A stretch of DNA of 64,000 bases from Bog-756 sp963704615 (GTDB lineage: Bacteria > Actinomycetota > Acidimicrobiia > Acidimicrobiales > RAAP-2): positions 1,612,001-1,676,000 of the forward strand of contig OY969923.1 in the NCBI GenBank assembly GCA_963704615.1, in the 5' to 3' direction. Below the pieces are notes generated by a model. That model was not told the origin of the DNA. It did not search any database and was given only the letters and a program-made list of their open reading frames with translations. Of this stretch, positions 44,770 through 53,264 are shown one piece after another. The translations under genes were made by a program, and so were the position numbers. Within the stretch, counting starts at the first letter, position 1; every line of letters begins with the position of its first letter.

Positions 44770-44977
44770 GTCACCCCGCCGATCAGTACACGTCGGGGTA
44801 TGCAGGTTGATGAAGAAGAGTACGCAGGGTTTCCGGTCCCAGCCGTCGTTCTCCCGTGACATCCGCCAGACCAGGATCTGGTGCCAGCGACGAAGGCTGT
44901 CAGGAGTGAATAGGTTCGACAGCTGCTCGCGAGCTGGACGGAGCCGCTACAGAACCGGGAGCTCAAGTTCGTTCTCC
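44770..44977 (-). pseudogene. Degenerate DDE (rve-type) transposase remnant
   Basis: Translating the minus strand gives ENELELPVL-stop, then LFTPDSLRRWHQILV, RMSRENDGWD, KPCVLFFINLHT and, in another frame, RRVLIGGVT. These are consecutive landmarks of IS481/IS3-like actinobacterial transposases (ExELAVLRHQL, VTPxTLLRWHRxLV, ARENPRWGYRR, YVLFFIELxTRRVHLAGVT). They are compressed by internal deletions, a stop and a frameshift. Identification rests on motif order read by eye. Confidence 0.55.
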
Positions 44978-45038
44978 CTGCCGTGTCCTCGGGTTGGTGG
45001 CTTGCCGGCTCAGTCACCTCGGCCCCACCGCGAGGTGG

Positions 45039-45764
45039 CTAAGGCCCACGAGTACCTAATTCCCCGCTGACGGCGCTTGCCGCGTCCAAGATCAGCTGCG
45101 AGATCTGCTGTGGATGGGTGATCAATGAGAGGTGGCCTGAGTCGATCTCGACGGTCGTAGCGTGCATGCGCTGGGCCATGAAGTGCTGCAGTTCTGGCGC
45201 GATAGTGCGATCCAGCTTTGACACAGCGTACCAGCACTGCTTCGACCTCCAGGCCGCTTCGGCCGTTCGGTCAGCGAACAGCGTGTCGGTCACTCTTCCT
45301 TGCACCGCGTAGAGGGCACGGGCTCTCGCCGGGTCGACTCCGTTGGCGAAGTCGTTGAGGAACGCCTCTTCTGTCAGTGCCCCGAAGTGGTCCTGAAAGA
45401 CGAGTCCCGAGGTGGCCGGAGGCGTCGGGAATCCTTTGGCCAGAGCTGCGTAGTCCTCATCAACATCGGGAGCGCGGGCGGCGACGTAGACCAGCCCCGC
45501 GACGGATGGATGTATCCCCGCTTCTGTGATCACTGTCCCGGCGAATGAGTGACCTACAAGGATCGTCGGTCTATCTTGAAGGGCCAACACGTAGCGAGTG
45601 TGGGCCACGTCGTCGGCGAGCGAAGCGAGGGGGTTTTGGACGGCCGTTGCAGTCAGTCCTGAGCGTTGCAAACACTCGATCACATCGAGCCACGACGACC
45701 CGTCGGCATACGCGCCATGGACCAGGACAACGTTGCAGGCCGTGAGAGCTTCGGCTTCCCTCAT
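45039..45764 (-). CDS. Alpha/beta hydrolase
   Basis: A 241-residue esterase-like hydrolase. It begins NVVLVHGAYADGSSW, the oxyanion-hole strand. The nucleophile elbow is ILVGHSFAGTVI (Ser), and SGHLSLITHP carries the catalytic His. It resembles the EstC/salicylate-esterase-like group of small hydrolases with DxxHTRYVL-type helices (DDVAHTRYVLAL). It is the last intact gene before the right-hand copy of the tRNA repeat. The substrate is unknown. Confidence 0.87.
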   Translation of the reverse strand: MREAEALTACNVVLVHGAYADGSSWLDVIECLQRSGLTATAVQNPLASLADDVAHTRYVLALQDRPTILVGHSFAGTVITEAGIHPSVAGLVYVAARAPDVDEDYAALAKGFPTPPATSGLVFQDHFGALTEEAFLNDFANGVDPARARALYAVQGRVTDTLFADRTAEAAWRSKQCWYAVSKLDRTIAPELQHFMAQRMHATTVEIDSGHLSLITHPQQISQLILDAASAVSGELGTRGP

Positions 45765-46415
45765 ATTTCCTCGGATGTTAGTTCGGGATTGGTATCGGCC
45801 GATTCAGATGCCTTGAGTTGGACGATTCATTCCCAACAGTTGATGCGTTACGAGATAGACCATCGTTATCACCGGTAGTGCGCAGTGTCTCGATTCGTAT
45901 TGGTAAGTCCTTCATCTGCTCTTTCAACCAGTCCGTCTGAGTGCGAATGAACTGGCGCCAGGGCTCCCGGCTCTAGGTGGCGGTTCGAATCCCGTCGTCC
46001 GCTCTTAATGGGAAGGTGCAAGTCCCAGCGATGCGAAGGGCCGAATTCGGTCCTTCGTGGGGCGTTAGGCGGCGGGATGTACACATCCATACCACGTGCC
46101 GTCGAATTTTTCGGCGACGCGACCTCGACCCACCTATTTGCGAGTGAACGTCAGCACACATGCCAGCCCGTCGACCGAGGGATCGTTGTAGCTGATCTCC
46201 AGGTTGATCAGGACGCAGAGGGCAGGAGCGCGAGGCGCTGTTGATTCCGAAGAGGAGATAATCCCTCTTTATCGGCTGGCGAGAACGTTGTGCAAGTCAC
46301 AACGGCAACGACCGCGCACGTAGCGAACCTCCATTGGCCCGTTCCGAGGTGGATCTGCTTCCGACAGGCCGCCAACGTAGTTGTCCCCGGACCAAAACAC
46401 GGGACAGCTGCCACC
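45765..46415. other. Gap containing the right-hand tRNA-Gly repeat
   Basis: Apart from the repeat at 45982-46005, no gene is seen. On the minus strand near 46125-46215 a short open frame ends in SYNDPSVDGLACVLTFTRK but lacks a start, and may be a decayed gene end. Confidence 0.45.
45982..46005. other. Candidate attachment site attR, copy of tRNA-Gly 3' end
   Basis: These 24 nt are identical to 31551-31574, beginning GGTTCGAATCCCGTCG. The sequence to the left does not form the rest of a tRNA, so this is only a 3' fragment. It closes a 14.4-kb segment. Confidence 0.7.
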
Positions 46416-49010
46416 TCAAGCCGCGTGTGCCGGCACCTCCACCGGGAGTTGGATCGGCAGGTCGGCCGAGGACTCGCCGACGCCGACGACATAACTGCCG
46501 GCGACCACGGTGGGCGTTCCCGCAGCGTCCGAGGCGAAGCCCGACGCTGGAAGTACGAGCGTTGCACGGATGGTGGCTCCGGGCGCTATAACGACTTTCT
46601 TAAAGGCGCGAAGCTGCTCCGGGGGCTCGCCGAGTCCGAACGGATAGGCCACATAGGCCTGCACAACGTCGGCTCCGGATCGGGCGCCGACGTTGTGCAC
46701 GTCGACCTCCACCGTGTAGCCCCCGGCAGCCGAAGGAGCGATCTGCGCGTCCGAGAGGTCGAACGAGGTGTAATCGAGTCCGTAGCCGAACGGGAACAGT
46801 GGGGCGATGCCGTTTTCCTGATACCACCGGTACCCGATGTCGAGACCCGTACCGAAGCTCACCTCCGCGTCGATCCCCGGGAACTCGGCGGCCGAGGATG
46901 CGGGCTGGGCAGTGGGCGATGCTGGGAAGGTGAGCGGCAGCCGCCCCGAGGGGTCGACTCTGCCAGTCAAAACGGCCGCCACAGCGGTGCCGTCCATCTC
47001 ACCTGGGTACCAGGCCTCGAGGACACCGGCCACCTTTGACAGCCACGGCATGTACACCGCCCCGCCGCTGTTGATGACGACCACGGTGTGGGGGTTGACG
47101 GCGGCCACAGCGGCGATCAACTGATCAGCGTCGCCGGGGAGCGTGAGGGAGCGGTCGGCACCTTCTTGCTGAAGCTCCCCGGTGAAGACGACAGCCACCG
47201 AGGACCGACGAGCGGCGGCTACGGCCGAGTCCAACGGCGCGGTCTCGTCGGCGATGCCGAACGCGGGGGCGGGATACCCGTCGACCGCGAACCAGCGGAT
47301 GGCGAACGTGTAGTGCACCCCGGCCCGCATGGACACGGCGGTGGACAGAAGGGTCGGAGTGTGAAGCCCAGCCGAGGACAGGACCGGGGTGCTATTCATC
47401 GTGAGCCACGTGTCGCCGACCTCGTGGAGCCCGATCCGGTAGATCCCGGACGAGTGTGGGGTGATCGTCTCGCTCCACGAGCTCCAGTACTTCCCGGTTC
47501 CGGGGGTCGAGGCGGTGGCGACTGCGTTGGTCACGTTTCGGGACTCGACGACCGAGATGTCATCTTTCCCGGGCTCCACCCGGTCGGCGTGCAGGTGCGG
47601 CTCGTCCGTATCGAAGTAGCGCTTGGAGATCGTGTGACCGGTGGTGATGGACCGGAGCGGGATGGTGCGCAGTCCTCCCTGGGCGATCCGGAGGGTGGTC
47701 GAAGGTCCGAGAGCGGACCGCAGGGCGGCGAGCGGGGTCGACACGAAAGGCGCCACGACTTCCGAGCTGCCTCCACCGGTGGTGATCGGGTGGGTCGCCC
47801 CGGAGCCGATCACCGCGATCGACCTAGTGCCGTGCGCCAGCGGGAGCACCGCTCCGGCGTTCTTCAGGAGCACCATGGATGCCTCGGCCGTCGTGGTTGC
47901 CACGCGGGTGTGTGCCGGGGTGATGGCTTCGGCCGACGGCTTCACTCGGACGGGATGGCCGATGAGCCCGTACTGGAACATCGTGGTGAGAGCCTCGGTC
48001 ACTGCCCGGTTCAGATCGGCGACCGGGATGGCGCCGGACCGTACCAGTTGGACCAGGGCGGCGGGCGAGCCTGGCTTGATAAGGGCCAGGCCGGCCCGGA
48101 ACGCCGAGGCCGTGTCCTGATCCGGCACCGCGGCGAGGTCGGACCGAACGAATCCGGTAAAACCCCACGATGCGAGCTCGGCGTACACAGTCGGGTCGGA
48201 GCAGTCGTTGACTGTGTTGACCGAGCCGTACGAGCACATGATGGAGGCAACGTGGGCCTGCTGTACTGCTTCCTCGTACGGAGGGTTGAACACTTCGGCG
48301 AGCGCACGGGCGGGGACCTGCTGGTCGAGGATATGGCGCGCTGTCTCTTGCGAGTAGGCAGTGACGTGTTTGAGGTCCGCCATCGTCCCGGTGGACTGGA
48401 TGCCATCCACCTCAGCGACGCCCATAGCGCCGGTCAGTACTGGGTCCTCGCCGAATGCCTCGAAGGTGCGGCCGGCCTCCGGCACTCGGGCAAGGTTCAG
48501 CTCGGGCCCTTGCGAGGCATCGATTCCCTTCGCCCGTGCCTCCTGGCCCATCACCGTCCCGGTGGCACGCGCTATCGATGGGTCGAAGGTGGCTGCCACT
48601 CCGATGGCGGCCGGCAGCTGCGTGACGCCGTGCATGTGGTACGCGATCCCGTTCGGCCCGTCAGTGAGCGTGAGCGACGGGATGCACAGCGAGGGGATGC
48701 CGAGGTTGGTGTTCTCGATGGGCGGCTCCGTCCGGAGGACGACGAACGACGCCTTCTGATCGAGCGTCATCCGGGCGAGGACCTCGGCGGCCAGCGACGC
48801 GTCGGTGCCCTTCCTCTGTTGGGACTGGGACACCCACGGGCAGCGGACCGCCGTACCCGATGTCGCAGGTGCTCCGTCGGCACGGTGCGTGCCTACTATG
48901 GCGGTTCCTGCGATTGACGCGACGAAGAGCGCTGTCATGAGGATCCGTCTTCGGGTCAGGCATCGGGGGCTGGCCATACGACCGGTCGTAGCTCCTTGCT
49001 CGTTGGGCAT
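46416..49010 (-). CDS. Secreted family 3 glycoside hydrolase
   Basis: An 864-residue beta-glucosidase-like enzyme. An N-terminal signal peptide (RRRILMTALFVASIAGTAIV) points to export. The (beta/alpha)8 domain has TLTDGPNGIA, RTFEAFGEDP and DLKHVTAYSQETAR. The nucleophile region is GFVRSDLAAVPD, where Asp is kept but the usual Trp after it is Leu. The second domain has AEASMVLLKNAGAVLPLA, followed by an insert resembling PA14 (about residues 470-590). A C-terminal fibronectin-like domain (VDVHNVGARSGADVVQAYV) ends the protein. The start could be residue 1 or Met12. Confidence 0.9.
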   Translation of the reverse strand: MPNEQGATTGRMASPRCLTRRRILMTALFVASIAGTAIVGTHRADGAPATSGTAVRCPWVSQSQQRKGTDASLAAEVLARMTLDQKASFVVLRTEPPIENTNLGIPSLCIPSLTLTDGPNGIAYHMHGVTQLPAAIGVAATFDPSIARATGTVMGQEARAKGIDASQGPELNLARVPEAGRTFEAFGEDPVLTGAMGVAEVDGIQSTGTMADLKHVTAYSQETARHILDQQVPARALAEVFNPPYEEAVQQAHVASIMCSYGSVNTVNDCSDPTVYAELASWGFTGFVRSDLAAVPDQDTASAFRAGLALIKPGSPAALVQLVRSGAIPVADLNRAVTEALTTMFQYGLIGHPVRVKPSAEAITPAHTRVATTTAEASMVLLKNAGAVLPLAHGTRSIAVIGSGATHPITTGGGSSEVVAPFVSTPLAALRSALGPSTTLRIAQGGLRTIPLRSITTGHTISKRYFDTDEPHLHADRVEPGKDDISVVESRNVTNAVATASTPGTGKYWSSWSETITPHSSGIYRIGLHEVGDTWLTMNSTPVLSSAGLHTPTLLSTAVSMRAGVHYTFAIRWFAVDGYPAPAFGIADETAPLDSAVAAARRSSVAVVFTGELQQEGADRSLTLPGDADQLIAAVAAVNPHTVVVINSGGAVYMPWLSKVAGVLEAWYPGEMDGTAVAAVLTGRVDPSGRLPLTFPASPTAQPASSAAEFPGIDAEVSFGTGLDIGYRWYQENGIAPLFPFGYGLDYTSFDLSDAQIAPSAAGGYTVEVDVHNVGARSGADVVQAYVAYPFGLGEPPEQLRAFKKVVIAPGATIRATLVLPASGFASDAAGTPTVVAGSYVVGVGESSADLPIQLPVEVPAHAA

Positions 49011-49683
49011 CGGCGTACCCTGGCCTGCCGGAGTGTCCCGTGTTCACCCTACGACGAGCAGGAAACCGGGTGGTGGACTTTGCGCTCGCTCCACCTCTGC
49101 CTCTTGGTTCCGGCTGCCCCGCCTCGATTCGCCGAGATTCGGCTCCCACCGACAGCGCCCTTGCCGCTGGGTACCGACTTCCTTCAGGGTGCTGCGGTCA
49201 ACAAGGAAGCCGACAGCCAGGCGTCGATAGCGAATCGGCCGCTGCACCTCCGGGGCGAGAAGGAAGGTGGCCAGGTCAACGACTACCTTGATTCCCGGTC
49301 GGGATGACCCACGTCGACCGCGCCCTTGTGCCGACTGCCGGACACTTCAAGCAGCAAGAATCCCCCCAAAGACAAGTGGCGACTGATCGCTTTCTTCTCC
49401 ACCGTCTGACGGGCTCCAGCTAGTAATCCGTTGAACCGCAGAGCAGTGGTCCACCGGTCGACCACGTGAGCTAGTGCCGAGAGCCGCGCGGCTTACGACC
49501 TGTGCTCCGGGGTTCTGGTCGAAACGCACACCGGCGTCCCATTCTCTTCGTTGGTCTCCGTGGACCGGGACCCGCAGACTGGCTTCAACATCCTCGCTAG
49601 GCGTAGCTGTACCTGGCAGATCGCTTGGATCGTTGGGAATTCGTGCACGCGAGCTTCACACACGCACAGCTCGACACCCGAGG
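49011..49683. other. Gap without a recognisable gene
   Basis: Short frames exist on both strands but show no family motifs. Given the istB fragment immediately to the right, part of it may be decayed insertion-sequence DNA. Confidence 0.4.
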
Positions 49684-49875
49684 AGCGAGCTGTTCTTTCA
49701 GATCCTTACCGAGCGCGAAGGTATCGGTGGCCGTTGGATCGAACCTTCCGTTCTCCGATCGGGGTCAGGTGGTCACCGACCCTGGATTGGCGGCCACCAT
49801 TGTGACCATCAGTGGCCGCATCATCGAGACCGGGAGCGAGAGCTTTCAACTGGCCACCACTCGGTCTAAACGGCC
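49684..49875 (+). pseudogene. C-terminal remnant of an IS21-type helper ATPase (istB)
   Basis: In frame 1 the sequence encodes SELFFQILTERE; after a frameshift near 49718 frame 2 continues KVSVAVGSNLPFSDRGQVVT, DPGLAATIV and TISGRIIETGSESFQLATTR. This follows the end of actinobacterial IstB proteins (AELLFQxxTERE, ASNxPFxxWGQV, DPRLAAAIVDRxTFNGxIIETGTxSYRLA). The frameshift and a missing DR pair show it is not functional. No istA was recognised. Confidence 0.6.
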
Positions 49876-49894
49876 AGATTCAAGGCGACCTGAC

Positions 49895-50464
49895 TCAGCG
49901 CACCTTTTGCATCATGGCATTGGCGTTGGCCAGTTCGAATTCCGTCGGGTCGAAGGGCCCGTCGGCCCATTCGACCATCCGGTCGTACTCTTCGTGTTCC
50001 GGATTGGTCACCGCCTCGAGGAACTCGGTGTAGCCATAGGTGCCACCGACATCGTCGGGAGGGCAGGCATTCTCCCCGTCGAGACAGACGCCGAATTTCA
50101 ATGCGAAGTAGGACCTGGTCAGGTCTTCGACGACCACGTCGTGTTCCCCACGGTCGCCGAAGTCATACTCAAAGACGAATCGACGCTCTTCTCGAAGGGC
50201 CTGGAGGACCGTCATGCCCTTTTCGTCGATCTCGCCCTCGGGATAGTCGTCGAAGCACATGCCTATGCGCTTGTCGCCGATCGAGAACACGTGCAGGTGT
50301 GAGTTGTTCCAGCCCATGGCGGCGAGCAGGATCGGGCTGAGCTTGGCCATCCGGATGCTCCCGGGAACCAGGATCCGTCGCCAGACCACGGGTTTCACAT
50401 CTCTGAGCTGTATCCGCAAATGGAACACGCTCTGGCCTGGAGGTTTGGGGGCGTTCGGAGCCAT
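49895..50464 (-). CDS. Plasmid pRiA4b ORF-3 family protein
   Basis: A 189-residue protein of the pRiA4b ORF-3-like family, found on plasmids and in mobile regions. It has LRIQLRDVKPVVWRRILVPG, AAMGWNNSHLHVFSIGD, EYDFGDRGEHDVVVED, and CPPDDVGGTYGYTEFLEAVT with NPEHEEYDRM. These are the family landmarks in order. The molecular function is not established. Its place between two transposase remnants fits a mobile origin. Confidence 0.88.
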   Translation of the reverse strand: MAPNAPKPPGQSVFHLRIQLRDVKPVVWRRILVPGSIRMAKLSPILLAAMGWNNSHLHVFSIGDKRIGMCFDDYPEGEIDEKGMTVLQALREERRFVFEYDFGDRGEHDVVVEDLTRSYFALKFGVCLDGENACPPDDVGGTYGYTEFLEAVTNPEHEEYDRMVEWADGPFDPTEFELANANAMMQKVR

Positions 50465-50536
50465 GGAGCGAGATTACGCGAGCACGCTCGTCTCACTCGG
50501 GATCTCAGGGAGTGGGGCCAAAATAGATGAGCATGG

Positions 50537-50766
50537 CGTTTTCAGCCTCGTCGTCTCCACGGTGAGGAAGGCCGCAGGCGACGGTCGATGCTGCCTGGTT
50601 CCGCATGACCTGGCACCAGGTGTCTCGCCTCGGCCCCGGCCGTCGCCCTGAGGAGGTGATTCGTCGAATACTCGAAGCGGAGATCTCGGTGCTCAGCTTC
50701 CTCAGCTCTCCGTGGATGCGTCGGAAGCCCAGAGAGAATTCTCCTTCTCCAATCGCTAAACGAGCA
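50537..50766 (-). pseudogene. Degenerate DDE (rve-type) transposase remnant
   Basis: The minus strand encodes LGFRRIHGELRKLSTEISAS, SIRRITSSGRRPGPRRDTW and CQVMRNQAASTVAC, then after a frameshift FLTVETTRLKT. This matches the middle of IS481/IS3-like transposases (WGYRRIxGELxKLGxxVxxSTIRR, PAPRRxxTWRQFLRAQAxxxLACDFFTVETVRLK). No start is present and the frame is broken. It is the second fragment of this transposase type in the window. Confidence 0.6.
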
Positions 50767-51362
50767 GCTGGGTCTCGGGCGGGATGCTCCGTCTCGGGTT
50801 GACTCGATGTGGGCGAGTCAATGTTCGATTGCCTCCCGACGATGTTTGCTCCGAGCGGAAGGCGGGCATATCAACCGGCGCAACGGAGCGTTTGGCCATC
50901 GGAAGCGCGCACTGGCCAGAAGGGGGGATGGTGCCAGGAGAGCCTGTGAGGCTGAACAAAGAGTTGGATCGAGTTTGGCGCATCCGCAAGAGCGAGGCTC
51001 TAGCGGACGTGCTTGTGATGACAATCGTTGGGGCATCGTGACCCTGTGGATGTCGTCAGCGGTCCCCAGAGTCCCTACCACCTGGGCTTGGTCGGCACGG
51101 CAGCCAACGGATCGATTACCGCGGGACCGGCTTCGGACGCAGCCAAGATCCACGACATAGCCGGCTGCCGCTGCCCGCCGGGAGGATCAGCGCCAGTCTG
51201 CCGGTCACAGCGCCGTCGTTCTATCAACCGGCGCCGCAGCCATCAACGCCGAAGAATGACAGGTCTGACACTCAATGACACTCAACTAAGGAGGACCAGA
51301 ACAACATGTCGGGGCTCACAACGATAAATCAGAAAAAGAGAAAGAGGGAGGTACCACCAACA
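50767..51362. other. Gap upstream of a secreted protein gene
   Basis: No coherent gene is seen. AAGGAGG at 51290-51296 precedes an in-frame ATG at 51306, an alternative start for the next gene. GGGAGG near 51345 precedes the ATG at 51363 with a similar following sequence. Confidence 0.4.
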
Positions 51363-51932
51363 ATGTCACACCTGAAGAAAACCATCTTCGCGATCGTTGC
51401 CACCATGGCGCTCGTCTTCGGGATTGCCACTGCGGCCTACGCTTCGCTGCCGACGGGGACGACCGTAACCGGTAACCTCAAATCGGGAACGGACGTGACC
51501 TTTGCCGGAGACATCGACTCGATTCCGATCACGGTCACGTGCACGACCTTTACGGTCACTGGCAAGGTGACGAGTGCTTCGGACACGCTGCCGCTTTCGT
51601 CTCCCCCCACCATCTCTGGGTGTACCGATAGCTCGGGAGGAACCGACACGATCACCACCTCGGGGTCATGGTCGGCCACCATCGCCGCAAAGGCGCTGAC
51701 CTTGAACGCTCCCAAGGACGGGGCCACCTTCAAGTCGAGCATCCTTTCCGGTTGCACCATCACCGCCTTTCCCAAGAAGGCCGGCAAGATAAAGGGCAAG
51801 TACAACGGCTCGAATACCGACACCGTGACCAAGGCCAAGGTCGCCACCAGTGGCTCCGGGTGCACCAGCACCACAGCCACCTCGACGGCCACGGAGGTTC
51901 TGAGCCCTGCTCCCGGCAAGCCTCCTTGGTAA
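51363..51932 (+). CDS. Small secreted protein, unknown family
   Basis: A 189-residue exported protein. It has a clear signal peptide, LKKTIFAIVATMALVFGIAT followed by AAYAS. The mature part is Thr/Ser-rich with six cysteines, alternating short beta-type strands such as TVTCTTFTVTGKV and SSILSGCTITAFPKKAGKIK. It ends in a short Pro-rich tail. Starting at ATG 51306 would add 19 polar residues before the signal. A degenerate relative of another secreted protein follows. No function can be assigned. Confidence 0.65.
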   Translation: MSHLKKTIFAIVATMALVFGIATAAYASLPTGTTVTGNLKSGTDVTFAGDIDSIPITVTCTTFTVTGKVTSASDTLPLSSPPTISGCTDSSGGTDTITTSGSWSATIAAKALTLNAPKDGATFKSSILSGCTITAFPKKAGKIKGKYNGSNTDTVTKAKVATSGSGCTSTTATSTATEVLSPAPGKPPW

Positions 51933-52342
51933 GCCGACGAGTATTCGGGCCGTATCAGCAGAGCTGATCGGTTCGCCCGAGTGAATCCCACGGTGGGTGG
52001 GCGGTGTGGACAGCACCGCCCACCTGCCGCGGGGGCTGAAGGTATCGCTGGTCGACAACTCATTCGCAGTGCCCGGAGCTGACAACTGCGGCACCGACGG
52101 TCTGCTGGACTCTGTCGTCGACGTCCAGAACGGTCTGCCCTCTGCGGCGGGATGGAGCACGGGAATTCCTTACAGCTCCTCCTACACTCCTCTCGCCAGG
52201 CTCGTCCGCCAGCACGTGAAATGACGACCCCGGTCCTTCGACCATGACCGCGGTCGGTCGGAGGGCGACGAGAGTATCGAGGTGAGGATCGATACGCCGT
52301 GGAACCAGACCAACTTGACGGGGTCGTGGACGGACTCGATCC
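51933..52342. other. Gap with a decayed end of a secreted protein gene
   Basis: The plus strand at 52042-52167 encodes VSLVDNSFAVPGADNCGTDG then LLDSVVDVQNGLPSAAG. The FAVPGAxxCG...GLPSAAG pattern resembles C-termini of small secreted actinobacterial proteins. No signal or longer frame lies upstream, so I read it as a remnant. Confidence 0.35.
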
Positions 52343-53122
52343 TCAGGAGGCTTCGGTCCGGCTCCGCCGGAACTCCCCGAGCGTGCGATCGAGCCGGTCG
52401 CGCAGCTTGGTCTCGACGTGACGGCCCATCGCATCGGCAAGCTCGGCGTCCACCGCCTCCTCGGCCAGCGGGCGCAGCTGGCGAACGATCTCGGTCAGAC
52501 GAGGCAGGTCGTCGGGGGGAATGATGTCTCCTACGGGGTCGAAGATGTGGGTGGCCACCAATTCCACGAATCCCTCGGCGACCCGGTCGATGTCCTCCCG
52601 CAGGCGGGCGCCGAGCGCCAGCACGGCCGAGAGGGGGACTCCTGCGGCCACCAGTTGCGCGCCCATGTTCAAAAGGCGTGGCTTGCGAACCAGGAAGGCG
52701 TCCCCGGCGGTATCGATCACGCCCAACGCGAGGGCGAAAGCGATGGCATCCTGGTCGGTGACGACATCGCCGTACAGCGAAGCGAGCTCCTCGGCGGTCA
52801 TCGTGGTGGGGATCTCGTTCGACCATGGCTCGGCGAGCGCCGCCTCGAGTCCGAGCACATCGCCGACGTTCTGGCCGGATTCCCAGGCGTTGAGTAGTTC
52901 GCTGATGTTCGAGAGGGTGTAACCGCGATCGAGCAGCGAGGAAATGACCCGCAGGCGTGCCAGATGGAGGTCGGAGTACAGAGCCACACGCCCTTGGCGA
53001 CGCGCCGGGGGAAGAAGACCTCGGTCCTGGTAGGCACGTACGTTGCGCACCGTGGTGCCAGCCAGGCGGGCCAGGTCGTCGATGCGGTACTCGCCCGTCC
53101 CTTGGGTGGTGTTGATCTTCAC
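52343..53122 (-). CDS. MerR-family transcriptional regulator
   Basis: A 259-residue regulator. The winged helix-turn-helix is clear: YRIDDLARLAGTTVRNVRAY followed by QDRGLLPPARR and YSDLHLARLRVISSLLDRGY. The C-terminal ~170 residues are helical and lack the metal-binding cysteines of MerR/CueR. It is divergent from a diiron oxygenase gene, with 142 bp between the starts, so that gene is its likely target. Confidence 0.88.
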   Translation of the reverse strand: MKINTTQGTGEYRIDDLARLAGTTVRNVRAYQDRGLLPPARRQGRVALYSDLHLARLRVISSLLDRGYTLSNISELLNAWESGQNVGDVLGLEAALAEPWSNEIPTTMTAEELASLYGDVVTDQDAIAFALALGVIDTAGDAFLVRKPRLLNMGAQLVAAGVPLSAVLALGARLREDIDRVAEGFVELVATHIFDPVGDIIPPDDLPRLTEIVRQLRPLAEEAVDAELADAMGRHVETKLRDRLDRTLGEFRRSRTEAS

Positions 53123-53154
53123 ATCAACGACTGTACCATTCAGCCTTGAGACTT

Positions 53155-53174
53155 ACAGTGATCAATGTTACTGT
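53155..53174. promoter_or_regulatory. Candidate MerR operator
   Basis: ACAGT and ACTGT arms are separated by 10 nt. They lie within TTGAGA-(16 nt)-TTACTG, a possible promoter reading to the right. MerR proteins usually bind dyads between -35 and -10. Confidence 0.35.
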
Positions 53175-53264
53175 TGGTGATGGTGAGGATGATCGTTAAC
53201 GGAGGTCAGCGAGTCCCCTTCGCCTAGAAGCGTCCCCTTCGCCGTGGATACAGAGGAGCGAACC

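Noticed and set aside
45869..46090. Second tRNA-Gly gene at the right-hand repeat
   Set aside because: Only the T-arm and 3' acceptor strand are present; no D-arm, anticodon arm or 5' acceptor strand can be drawn.
47088..48917. 609-codon plus-strand frame opposite the GH3 gene
   Set aside because: Gly/Arg/Asp-rich antisense shadow without motifs; the GH3 reading on the minus strand is clear.
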